Assembly (NCBI GenBank): GCA_965224495.1
Contig: CBDCZI010000009.1
Span: forward strand, 1-28,536
Length of the DNA: 28,536 nucleotides
Source: CBDCZI01 sp965224495
GTDB lineage: Bacteria > Bacteroidota > Bacteroidia > Cytophagales > JAAEPT01
Reading direction: 5' to 3'
A program made the position numbers and the translations under genes. The notes under the pieces are model-generated. The model searched no databases, was not told the origin of the DNA, and saw nothing but the letters and a program-made list of their open reading frames with translations. Below are positions 14,255 through 21,392 of the stretch, piece by piece. Each line of letters starts with the position of its first letter. Position 1 is the first letter of the stretch.

Positions 14255-16219
14255 ATGAAAGATTGGTTACAACATAATTTATCATTTTTAGGGCGAAAAG
14301 GGAGCATTTTATATGTTTTAATCTACCGTTTGAGCTTGTTGTTTGTCTTGTTTTCTGTTCAACGATTGGCTTTTTATTTCTACAACCAATCATTGTTCGA
14401 TAAAGTAACTTTTTCGAGTCTTTCCTATATGCTTTATGGTGGTATTCAGTTTGATTTGACGGCAATTTTGTATTTCAATTTGGGTTTTATCATTCTTTTT
14501 TTACTCCCTTTTACTTTTCGGTATTCGGCTATTTACCAAAAGATTTTGACTTGGCTTTTCATTGGCAGTAACATATTGGCCTTTGCAATGAATAGTGCTG
14601 ACGTTATTTATTACCGCTTCACTTTACGTAGAACGACATTTAGTGCACTAAAAGAGTTTGAAAACGAAAGTGGACACGCCCTTAAAATGATAAGCCAATT
14701 TGTATTTACTTATTGGTATGTTACCTTGTTTTTGGTGGTGCTGATTGCCGTTTTTATTTGGTTGGTAAACCGTGTCAAAGTCATCCGCTTTTACCCCAAA
14801 AACAAATTATCTTTCTTCCTTACCAACACTGTTTTGTTAGGTCTTGCCATCGCTCTTTCGATTATCGGAATACGTGGAGGAGTAGGAAAACACGTACGAC
14901 CAATCACCTTGAGTAATGCCTCGAAATACGTGGTCAATGTCAATGAAAGAGCGATTGTACTCAATACGCCGTTTTCTTTTTTCCGTTCGATGGAAACCAA
15001 AGGTTTTGAACGCATCAACTATTACCCTTCACAACAAGCGTTAGAAAAGGTATATTCGCCTATCCATTACCCTAAAGATTCAGCTCAATTTAAACCACTC
15101 AATGTGGTCGTTTTGATTTGGGAAAGTTTTGGGAAAGAATACACAGGTTTTTACAATAAGCACATAGAAAACCATAAGAGCTTCACCCCTTTTATGGATA
15201 GTTTATTAACAAAAAGCCGTGTTTTTTACTATTCTTACGCCAACGGACGAAAATCTATTGATGCCATGCCTTCCGTTTTGACAAGTATGCCTTCGTTACA
15301 AGAACCCTTTGTTTTATCGCATTATTCGGGAAATAAAGTCAATGGTTTACCTTTGTTACTGAAAGAAAAAGGCTATTATTCGGCATTTTTTCACGGTGCC
15401 CCCAACGGAAGTATGGGCTTTGATGCTTTTGCCAAACAAGCGGGTTTTGATGCCTATTTCGGGAAAGATGAATACAATAATGAGGCTGATTTTGATGGTA
15501 CTTGGGGTATTTGGGACGAAGAGTTTTTAGGGTTTTATGCCGATAAAATGAATACTTTTAAAGAGCCTTTTTTATCGACTATCTTCACTGTATCCTCACA
15601 CGACCCGTTCAAATTACCGCCGAGATATGAAGGAGAATTCCCCGAAGGTGATGGTCCGATTTTACACTCGATTGGTTACACCGATTACAGTATGAAGCAG
15701 TTTTTCAAAAAGGCTTCAAAGATGCCCTGGTTCGAAAACACCTTATTTGTCATCACCGCCGACCACGCCTCTACTGCCTTTGACCCCACTTACAAAACAA
15801 TGATAGGTGGACATTCAATTCCTGTCTTCTTTTATCGACCCAACAGCCCCAAAGACATTAAGACAGATAGTACGCTCATTCAACAAATAGACGTTATGCC
15901 TTCTGTTTTGGGTTATATGGATTATGACTTACCTTATTTAGGTTTTGGTCACAATGTCTTTGACACAACAAAAAACAACTTCGTTATTAATTACCGAGAC
16001 GGTATCTATCAGTTTTTTGAAGACGATTATCTTTACCAATACAATGGAAAAGAACTAATTGGCGTTTTCCTTTTCAAGACCGATTACCGACTTGACAATA
16101 ATTTATTAGGCACAAGACCAAAACACGAAACAACGGCTACCAATAAGATAAAAGCATTCATACAACAATACAACAACCGTATGATAGCAAACAAATTGAC
16201 TATCTCATCACCTGATTAA
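14255..16219 (+). CDS. Membrane sulfatase/LTA-synthase-family protein
   Basis: A complete 654-residue member of the family seen partly at the window start. The N-terminal ~220 residues hold about five membrane helices (for example ILYVLIYRLSLLFVLF, LYFNLGFIILFLLPF, VTLFLVVLIAVFIWLV, TVLLGLAIALSIIGI). The extracytoplasmic sulfatase domain has the metal Glu in VVLIWESFGKEY, a Ser nucleophile candidate in GRKSIDAMPSVLTSMPSL, the substrate motif VSSHDPF, the metal pair in VITADHAST and the late His in GGHSIPVFFYRP. Such enzymes transfer or remove phosphoglycerol or phosphoethanolamine on lipids or glycans; the substrate here is unknown. The ATG at 14255 is used instead of a TTG two codons earlier. 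Repeat copy C starts 10 bp after its stop. Confidence 0.92.
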   Translation: MKDWLQHNLSFLGRKGSILYVLIYRLSLLFVLFSVQRLAFYFYNQSLFDKVTFSSLSYMLYGGIQFDLTAILYFNLGFIILFLLPFTFRYSAIYQKILTWLFIGSNILAFAMNSADVIYYRFTLRRTTFSALKEFENESGHALKMISQFVFTYWYVTLFLVVLIAVFIWLVNRVKVIRFYPKNKLSFFLTNTVLLGLAIALSIIGIRGGVGKHVRPITLSNASKYVVNVNERAIVLNTPFSFFRSMETKGFERINYYPSQQALEKVYSPIHYPKDSAQFKPLNVVVLIWESFGKEYTGFYNKHIENHKSFTPFMDSLLTKSRVFYYSYANGRKSIDAMPSVLTSMPSLQEPFVLSHYSGNKVNGLPLLLKEKGYYSAFFHGAPNGSMGFDAFAKQAGFDAYFGKDEYNNEADFDGTWGIWDEEFLGFYADKMNTFKEPFLSTIFTVSSHDPFKLPPRYEGEFPEGDGPILHSIGYTDYSMKQFFKKASKMPWFENTLFVITADHASTAFDPTYKTMIGGHSIPVFFYRPNSPKDIKTDSTLIQQIDVMPSVLGYMDYDLPYLGFGHNVFDTTKNNFVINYRDGIYQFFEDDYLYQYNGKELIGVFLFKTDYRLDNNLLGTRPKHETTATNKIKAFIQQYNNRMIANKLTISSPD

Positions 16220-16228
16220 AGAGAATGA

Positions 16229-16515
16229 GGAGCTTACCCTTAGCAACGAACTGATTTTTCTCTCTTTCATAGAACAAAACACCGATAGAAACGAAGATAA
16301 CCGACAAAAGTCAGAACGGGTCGGGTGTTATCGTTCTCAATCTTTTACTGCGAAGAGCAGTACTATTTAGTCACTTCATCACTTAGTTTTCATCGCCTCT
16401 TTTCATAAAGAATACAGAAGTAAAAGGATTTCCACTTCACCCCCTAAGCCGTTGTAAGACGACCGACCATAGACGATGGACAATAGCTGACATTCAATAC
16501 GTCTATATATTACGA
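16229..16515 (-). repeat. Dispersed structured element, copy C (core 16229-16449 plus 5' extension)
   Basis: Third copy, on the minus strand. Box 1 is at 16449-16418, box 2 at 16350-16318 and box 3 at 16241-16229; the gaps are 67 and 76 nt. The 5' extension (16450-16515) shares GTCAGCTATTGTC and the following GTCTAT/GTC units with copy A, with about 7 extra nt. The middle hairpin of copies A and B does not form here. It fills most of the gap 16220-16559, in which I see no gene; a 62-codon minus-strand frame crossing the gap has no support. The 3' end is 10 bp from the sulfatase stop. Confidence 0.85.
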
Positions 16516-16559
16516 CTACAAACACCGTATCATGCACTTGAACGACTGTATTTATTATG

Positions 16560-16784
16560 CTAAAAATCCAATAATTCTTTAGGAGGAACACCCAAACCGT
16601 CTGCTATACGACGAACAGTATCTATTGATGGGCATATTTTTCCCGTTTCAATCCTTGCTATTTGAGACAAAGACAAATCTATAGTATAACACAACGATTC
16701 TTGTGTAAAACCTTGCTTTTTTCTTGTTTTTGCTACGTGTTTACCAAACGCTAAAACATACGCTATATCTACTCCTTTTCTCAC
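16560..16784 (-). CDS. XRE-family HTH regulator
   Basis: A 74-residue DNA-binding protein made almost only of an HTH_XRE domain (about 14-69): FGKHVAKTRKKQGFTQESLC for helices 1-2, then the recognition region SLSQIARIETGKICPSIDTV and RRIADGLGVPPKELLDF. No ATG lies in the frame; the GTG at 16784 is the only reasonable start before an in-frame stop at 16803-16805. It is divergent from a lipoprotein gene, and a 12-bp palindrome lies between them, so it probably represses itself and controls the lipoprotein. Confidence 0.85.
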   Translation of the reverse strand: MRKGVDIAYVLAFGKHVAKTRKKQGFTQESLCYTIDLSLSQIARIETGKICPSIDTVRRIADGLGVPPKELLDF

Positions 16785-16811
16785 TACGTGAAGTAAGAGA
16801 TTTTATAACTC

Positions 16812-16842
16812 ATAAATTATAGCGTATAATGCTATAATTTAT
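16812..16842. promoter_or_regulatory. 12-bp palindrome, putative operator of the XRE regulator
   Basis: Perfect inverted repeat ATAAATTATAGC (16812-16823) and GCTATAATTTAT (16831-16842) with a 7-bp spacer GTATAAT. It ends 1 bp before the -7 element of the lipoprotein gene, so a bound protein would cover the -33 region. The 10-mer TATAGCGTAT (16818-16827) recurs in inverted orientation inside the regulator gene at 16758-16767. Confidence 0.65.
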
Positions 16843-16843
16843 T

Positions 16844-16851
16844 TATATTTG
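16844..16851 (+). promoter_or_regulatory. -7 element of the lipoprotein gene
   Basis: TATATTTG, a full match to TAnnTTTG, lies 30 bp before the ATG at 16882. No TTG at the -33 distance; the palindrome occupies that place. Confidence 0.5.
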
Positions 16852-16881
16852 AACTTATTTAAAAATTTAATTATTAATCAG

Positions 16882-17391
16882 ATGAAAAAATCAATCCTTA
16901 TCTTAACAATTGTTAGTGCCTTATTTTCTGGGTGTAAGAAAAAAGAGCATATTACAATGGACGAAGTAAACACGGCTGTAACCAAATCAATCGAAGAAAA
17001 CCAAGCCAAAACTTATGATTTCTCACTAGATATCAAAGGGCTAAACACTCAAGGTAGTTGGTCTTTAGCTCTAAACGAAAAAGTCTATGACTTTACTGAA
17101 GGAGATGTCATTCTTTTGTTTGTAAAAGAAAACAAAACAAACCTTTATCACCCACTACCTCATACATCGTTATTCGAAGATGGTACTATCTGGGTTTTCA
17201 ATTATGAACTAGATGGAACTACGGGAGTTGTTTCAATAAGCATGGACGACAAAACAGAAACTGCTATAACTTTTCCACTAATATTCAGTTTCCGAGCAGT
17301 ACATATCAAATCAAAATTGATGACTAACGTAAGAAAGAAAAGCCTAAAAGGAATGTCTTACGAAGAAATAAAAGACAAGTTTAACTTGTAA
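16882..17391 (+). CDS. Lipoprotein of unknown function
   Basis: A 169-residue protein I do not recognise. The ATG at 16882 gives a clean lipoprotein signal peptide (MKKSILILTIVSALFSGC, Cys18); an in-frame TTG at 16849 lies inside the promoter box and is rejected. After a charged linker (KKKEHITMDEVNTAVTKSIE) the mature part looks beta-rich (GSWSLALNEKVYDFTEGDVI) and ends in a basic helical segment (VRKKSLKGMSYEEIKDKF). Divergent from the XRE regulator and probably under its control. A terminator follows 23 bp after the stop. Confidence 0.75.
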   Translation: MKKSILILTIVSALFSGCKKKEHITMDEVNTAVTKSIEENQAKTYDFSLDIKGLNTQGSWSLALNEKVYDFTEGDVILLFVKENKTNLYHPLPHTSLFEDGTIWVFNYELDGTTGVVSISMDDKTETAITFPLIFSFRAVHIKSKLMTNVRKKSLKGMSYEEIKDKFNL

Positions 17392-17414
17392 AGAAGCAGG
17401 TGATATACCTCACA

Positions 17415-17450
17415 AAAAAGCCTCTCCGTTTAGTTACGGAGAGGCTTTTT
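17415..17450. terminator. Hairpin terminator after the lipoprotein gene
   Basis: Perfect 15-bp stem (17415-17429 and 17436-17450), core GCCTCTCCGT / ACGGAGAGGC, 6-nt loop, A5 and T5 at the base. The 5' arm with its flank (CACAAAAAAGCCTCT, 17411-17425) is identical to that of the hairpin at 27092-27141. Confidence 0.85.
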
Positions 17451-17503
17451 CAGTTTAAAACAAACACCAGTTGTATTTCATTTCTACACCTACCGTAATT
17501 CAA

Positions 17504-18292
17504 CTAATCCAAATAATTAATTTCTGCTTCAAAAGTAGTGTTATCAATCGATAAGCTATTAAAAACTGACTGGTTGACGTGTAAAATAATACCATCTAAA
17601 AGCACCGTATTACCAATAACCTTGACCAAAATAACACGGTCGTTAGTTTTGCAAGTCAATACAATAATCGTCCCTATGGGTGCTGTGGGGTGTAAACAAT
17701 ACGAAAACTTATGTTGCAGTTCCTCTGTACTTCCTAAAACTACTTTACCAACTTGTTGCTGAGGGTGTGTTCTTTTTGAAATTGTAGGTTTTAGTATTAC
17801 CTTCTTTTTAATACGTGTTTTTACATTTGAGGCTTTTTTCTTTTCTACTTCAGGTTTATCGGTTGACACTTCCTCTTTACCTGTTACCTTACCTACAATG
17901 ATATTTTCACCGATAGAAAGCTCGTTAGAGGTCATTTTGTTCCATAACTTGATATCAGCAACACTTACTTGGTGTAAGCGAGAAATAGCATACAATGTTT
18001 GACCTGCCGTTACGGTGTGCAATTTCGTTTCTTCTTTTTGGCTTTCTATTTTTTGTTTCGTAGGTACCCAAACCACTTGCCCAACAGACAAACCTCCCTT
18101 TATATCATTAGCTGTTTCTATCTCCGAAACCGTTGCTCCATAGTGTCTTGAAAGACCATACAACGTTTCTTTTGCTTCTACTTTGTGTAAAATATAACTT
18201 TGCCCATCCTTACTACGCACACCTATAGAATCACAAGGTGTTGCAAATGAATGAAGTGAAAAAAGAAGAAATATTAAAGTTATAAGTTTCAT
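17504..18292 (-). CDS. Exported LysM protein with C-terminal double-psi barrel
   Basis: A 262-residue exported protein. Signal peptide at 1-17 (LITLIFLLFSLHSFA). Two LysM domains bind peptidoglycan: about 33-77 (HKVEAKETLYGLSRHYGATV) and 90-133 (HTVTAGQTLYAISRLHQVSV). A Lys-rich linker (about 140-175) leads to a C-terminal domain with YCLHPTAPIGTIIVLTCKTN and VKVIGNTVLLDGIILHVNQS, which resembles the RlpA-like double-psi beta-barrel attached to LysM in Flavobacteria. The catalytic Asp/His of lytic RlpA enzymes is not evident, so a binding role is as likely as a lytic one. It starts 2 bp after the stop of the upstream gene, with which it forms an operon. Confidence 0.8.
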   Translation of the reverse strand: MKLITLIFLLFSLHSFATPCDSIGVRSKDGQSYILHKVEAKETLYGLSRHYGATVSEIETANDIKGGLSVGQVVWVPTKQKIESQKEETKLHTVTAGQTLYAISRLHQVSVADIKLWNKMTSNELSIGENIIVGKVTGKEEVSTDKPEVEKKKASNVKTRIKKKVILKPTISKRTHPQQQVGKVVLGSTEELQHKFSYCLHPTAPIGTIIVLTCKTNDRVILVKVIGNTVLLDGIILHVNQSVFNSLSIDNTTFEAEINYLD

Positions 18293-18294
18293 TT

Positions 18295-19101
18295 TTATAA
18301 AATTTCGATAGGTAATACAGTGTAGTTTTGGTTGTCAACTGCAAACAACAATAAGTTTTTGTAAACAACAAAATCTCCAAAACCAATCCCTTTGGTGTGA
18401 TTAGATAAGCAATATTCTTTTACAAACAGACCTTTTGAGGTCAAAATAAGTAAATGATTTTCTTGTTTTAGCTCATTGTAAATGTAATAAGAAATGAATA
18501 AATAATTATTGTGTTCTAAATACTCAATACTTTCGGTGGCAACATTGTCAGTTACCAATTTAATCAATTCGGCTGTTTCATTAAAATAGTCTGTTTCAGG
18601 TAAATAACGCATGGGAGTTTGCACCATTTTATTATCTGGTAATTCTTGAAAAGTAACTAACCGTCCAGACTCCATACTTACCGTCAAGTTATTTTCTTCC
18701 TTCGTGTCTCGCACGCAAATTTGGTTTCCTTGTCCGTCTAAAAAACTGTAATCTTCATTTTTCCAACGAACAATTCCTCTTGTCGCATCAACTATAATGA
18801 CACCTTTTGAAATTGGACTTTTTTCATCTTCATAAGTATACAAGACAAAATTACCATCAAAAGCGTATTTTAAGCCAACCCACCAGCACTCTTCTTCCAG
18901 TTGAAATTCACAAAGTAATTTGTTTTTTTTCAAGTCGATGGTGTAAAACCAGCATTGAAAAGCATCAGCATCTCTTGTCTCTACAATCAACAAATCTTTC
19001 TCCGTATCTAAACAAGAATTCCATATTTGTCCTTTAAAACAATATGATTTTTCTTGCCCTTTTGCTTTTGATTTGTTTTTTTTACCTAAATTTAAGAACA
19101 C
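18295..19101 (-). CDS. Beta-rich protein, possibly DUF4905
   Basis: A 268-residue protein without signal peptide. It shows repeated short beta-strand units with aromatic ends (IWNSCLDTEKDLLIVETRDA, CWFYTIDLKKNKLLCEFQLE, NFVLYTYEDE, HNNYLFISYYIYNE, NYTVLPIEIL), which suggests a beta-propeller-like fold. I think it belongs to DUF4905 of Bacteroidota, from memory and not certain. The start is a GTG at 19101; no other start is possible before the in-frame stop at 19114-19116. Only 20 bp separate it from the divergent NfeD gene, so its promoter must lie inside that gene; TAATTTTG on the minus strand at 19137-19130 is a candidate. It is co-transcribed with the LysM gene downstream. Confidence 0.65.
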   Translation of the reverse strand: MFLNLGKKNKSKAKGQEKSYCFKGQIWNSCLDTEKDLLIVETRDADAFQCWFYTIDLKKNKLLCEFQLEEECWWVGLKYAFDGNFVLYTYEDEKSPISKGVIIVDATRGIVRWKNEDYSFLDGQGNQICVRDTKEENNLTVSMESGRLVTFQELPDNKMVQTPMRYLPETDYFNETAELIKLVTDNVATESIEYLEHNNYLFISYYIYNELKQENHLLILTSKGLFVKEYCLSNHTKGIGFGDFVVYKNLLLFAVDNQNYTVLPIEIL

Positions 19102-19121
19102 AACTTTTCTAATTCATTCAA

Positions 19122-20462
19122 ATGAAAGACAAAATTAACACCATTCGACTTATTATCTACCTTTTTTTTGTTACTTCTTCAATAATTTCATTTTCTCAAA
19201 TTGAAAAAGTACTCGTTTTAAATATCAAAAGCGATATTAACCATAAGGTAACACGCTATATTCAGTTGGGGCTTGAAGAAGCAAAAGCCAAAAACTATAA
19301 TTTGGTATTCGTAGATATGAATACTTATGGTGGCTTTGTGACTGATGCCGACACGATTGTTGCCAATCTATTAAAAGAAAAACTACCTGTCTATGTTTAC
19401 ATCGACAACAACGCAGGAAGTGCAGGGTCTTATATTGCATTGGCTTGTGATAGTATATTTATGGCTCCTGGCTCTGTTATGGGTGCTTCTACGGTGGTCA
19501 ATCAGCAAATGGAAGTTATGCCTGAAAAAGTACAATCCTTTATGCGTTCAAAAATGCGTACTACGGCAGAAACTAACGGTAGAAACCCTAAAATAGCAGA
19601 AGAATTGGTTGGTATTTACCTACACTCAGACTCTGCATTTGTACGTGTTTTGACGAATAAAGAGGCATTAGAAGTTGGTTTTTGCGAAGGTGTTTATGAG
19701 AGTAAAACAGAAATCTATAAAAAATATGGCTTTGAAAAGGCACAAATAGACACTTACGAGCTCGGACTGACAGACAAAATCATTTCATTTTTCTTAAACC
19801 CAGCCGTCAAATCACTCTTGATTTTATTGATTTTTGGTGGATTGTATTTAGAAATAAAAACACCAGGTATTGGAGTATTTGCCTCTATATCGTTCTTTTC
19901 AGCCTTACTTTATTTTATCCCTGACTATATGCACGGTTTACTTGCACATTGGGAAATCTTAGTGTTTATTATCGGCTTAGCTCTTGTTGTGTTAGAAATA
20001 TTTGTAATACCTGGTTTTGGTCTTGCAGGCGTGTTGGGAATTGTTTTTCTCTTCTCTTCTCTCCTACTTTCTATGATTCAAAACAATGTTTTTGATTTTG
20101 ATACTGTAAAGGGAGACCATCTAAATACAGCTTTTCAAACCGTAGGTATCGGCTTTATAGGTAGTATTGTTTTACTGTTTTTAACTGCTTCTTTATTACT
20201 GAAATCAAAAGCTTTTTCTAAGTTCACTGTACAAGAAATTATCGATACAAAGGCAAATACATCGGTAGAAACACGTTTTTCACTTCTTCAAAAAGAAGGT
20301 GTCGCTTACACCGTTTTGCGACCAAGTGGTAAGGTCAAAATTGATGGGACTATTTATGATGCAACCTCACGAGGAGACTATATCAACCAAAATGAAAAAA
20401 TTATTGTTATAGAAGATGACAAATCTTCGTTAAAAGTTAAAAAGTACGGAGACAATGTGTAA
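19122..20462 (+). CDS. NfeD-family membrane-bound serine protease
   Basis: A 446-residue long-form NfeD protein, combining a ClpP-fold (SppA-like) protease, membrane helices and a C-terminal OB-fold domain. The long form partners stomatin/SPFH proteins in membrane quality control. A signal peptide or anchor is at 5-26. The protease domain shows DMNTYGGFVTDAD (the oxyanion region) and Ser100 in NNAGSAGSYIALACD; the Ser-Lys dyad Lys is probably among those in 136-147. Several helices occupy about 225-365. The C-terminal domain ends with GVAYTVLRPSGKVKIDGTIY, typical of NfeD. No stomatin gene is next to it. kdsB follows after 24 bp. Confidence 0.88.
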   Translation: MKDKINTIRLIIYLFFVTSSIISFSQIEKVLVLNIKSDINHKVTRYIQLGLEEAKAKNYNLVFVDMNTYGGFVTDADTIVANLLKEKLPVYVYIDNNAGSAGSYIALACDSIFMAPGSVMGASTVVNQQMEVMPEKVQSFMRSKMRTTAETNGRNPKIAEELVGIYLHSDSAFVRVLTNKEALEVGFCEGVYESKTEIYKKYGFEKAQIDTYELGLTDKIISFFLNPAVKSLLILLIFGGLYLEIKTPGIGVFASISFFSALLYFIPDYMHGLLAHWEILVFIIGLALVVLEIFVIPGFGLAGVLGIVFLFSSLLLSMIQNNVFDFDTVKGDHLNTAFQTVGIGFIGSIVLLFLTASLLLKSKAFSKFTVQEIIDTKANTSVETRFSLLQKEGVAYTVLRPSGKVKIDGTIYDATSRGDYINQNEKIIVIEDDKSSLKVKKYGDNV

Positions 20463-20473
20463 TCTTGTATTTC

Positions 20474-20481
20474 TAAATTTG
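20474..20481 (+). promoter_or_regulatory. -7 element between NfeD and kdsB
   Basis: TAAATTTG, a match to TAnnTTTG, lies 5 bp before the kdsB ATG at 20487. If used it would give a nearly leaderless kdsB mRNA in addition to any read-through from the NfeD gene. No TTG at the -33 distance. Confidence 0.35.
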
Positions 20482-20486
20482 ACAAA

Positions 20487-21233
20487 ATGAAAACGATAGG
20501 CATCATTCCCGCACGTTACGAATCAAGTAGATTTCCTGGTAAACCCTTAGCTGATATCTTAGGGCTATCGATGATAGAGCGTGTTTACAACAAGTGTATC
20601 GAGGCAAATACCTTAGATGCTGTTTACGTTGCTACGGACGACCAACGTATTTACGACCACGTACTTTCATTTGACGGTAAAGTCGTGATGACAAGCCCTA
20701 ACCATACCAACGGGACAGAGCGTTGCCAAGAGGTTTTAACAAAATTAGATGATGAAGACATCGCCTTTGTTATCAATATACAAGGCGACGAACCGTTTAT
20801 TTCGCCCAACCAAATTGATTTATTGAGTAATTTATTTGCTCAATACCCCGAAACAGAAATTGGTACTTTAATAAAGAAAATAGAAGACTACGACACTTTA
20901 TTTAACCCTAATACACCAAAGGTTATATTCTCATCACATTTTGATGCCCTTTACTTCTCAAGAAGCACCATTCCTTACCAGCGAGATTGCAAAAAAGAAG
21001 AATGGTTAGAAAACCACGATTACTTCAAACACATCGGTATTTATGGTTATACAAGTAAGGTTTTACACGAAATTGTAGAGTTAAAAGAATCCAAATTAGA
21101 AAAAACTGAAAAATTGGAACAATTGCGTTGGTTAGAGAAAGGCTACCGTGTAAAAGTTGCCGAAACATGCCACGAAACAATAGGTATTGACACACCTGAG
21201 GATTTGGAACGTGTGATAAAAATGCTAAAATAA
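20487..21233 (+). CDS. kdsB: 3-deoxy-manno-octulosonate cytidylyltransferase
   Basis: Activates Kdo with CTP to CMP-Kdo, the donor for the LPS inner core, in the cytosol. At 248 residues it matches the family length. The nucleotide loop IIPARYESSRFPGKPL is at 6-21. Further family motifs are VYVATDDQRI, MTSPNHTNGTERCQEV, INIQGDEPFI (metal Asp), YFSRSTIPYQRD and HIGIYGYTSKVL, then LEQLRWLEKGYRV and GIDTPEDLE near the end. It follows the NfeD gene by 24 bp and ends with no obvious terminator. Confidence 0.97.
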   Translation: MKTIGIIPARYESSRFPGKPLADILGLSMIERVYNKCIEANTLDAVYVATDDQRIYDHVLSFDGKVVMTSPNHTNGTERCQEVLTKLDDEDIAFVINIQGDEPFISPNQIDLLSNLFAQYPETEIGTLIKKIEDYDTLFNPNTPKVIFSSHFDALYFSRSTIPYQRDCKKEEWLENHDYFKHIGIYGYTSKVLHEIVELKESKLEKTEKLEQLRWLEKGYRVKVAETCHETIGIDTPEDLERVIKMLK

Positions 21234-21392
21234 CACTACAAAATCACTTTTGTCTGAAATACTTATTTGTGTTATAACAAGCTACTTATTAACATCTTAT
21301 ACACACTTGGGTAAATCACACGAAAAATAGCTCCTTATTTTTTATTTTAGTAGGCTATAACCACCCATAAAAGGGTTTTCTTTTTTTACACT

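Noticed and set aside
16403..16591. A 62-codon minus-strand frame across repeat copy C
   Set aside because: Copies A and B do not keep an equivalent frame, the start is not supported, and it overlaps the XRE gene end.
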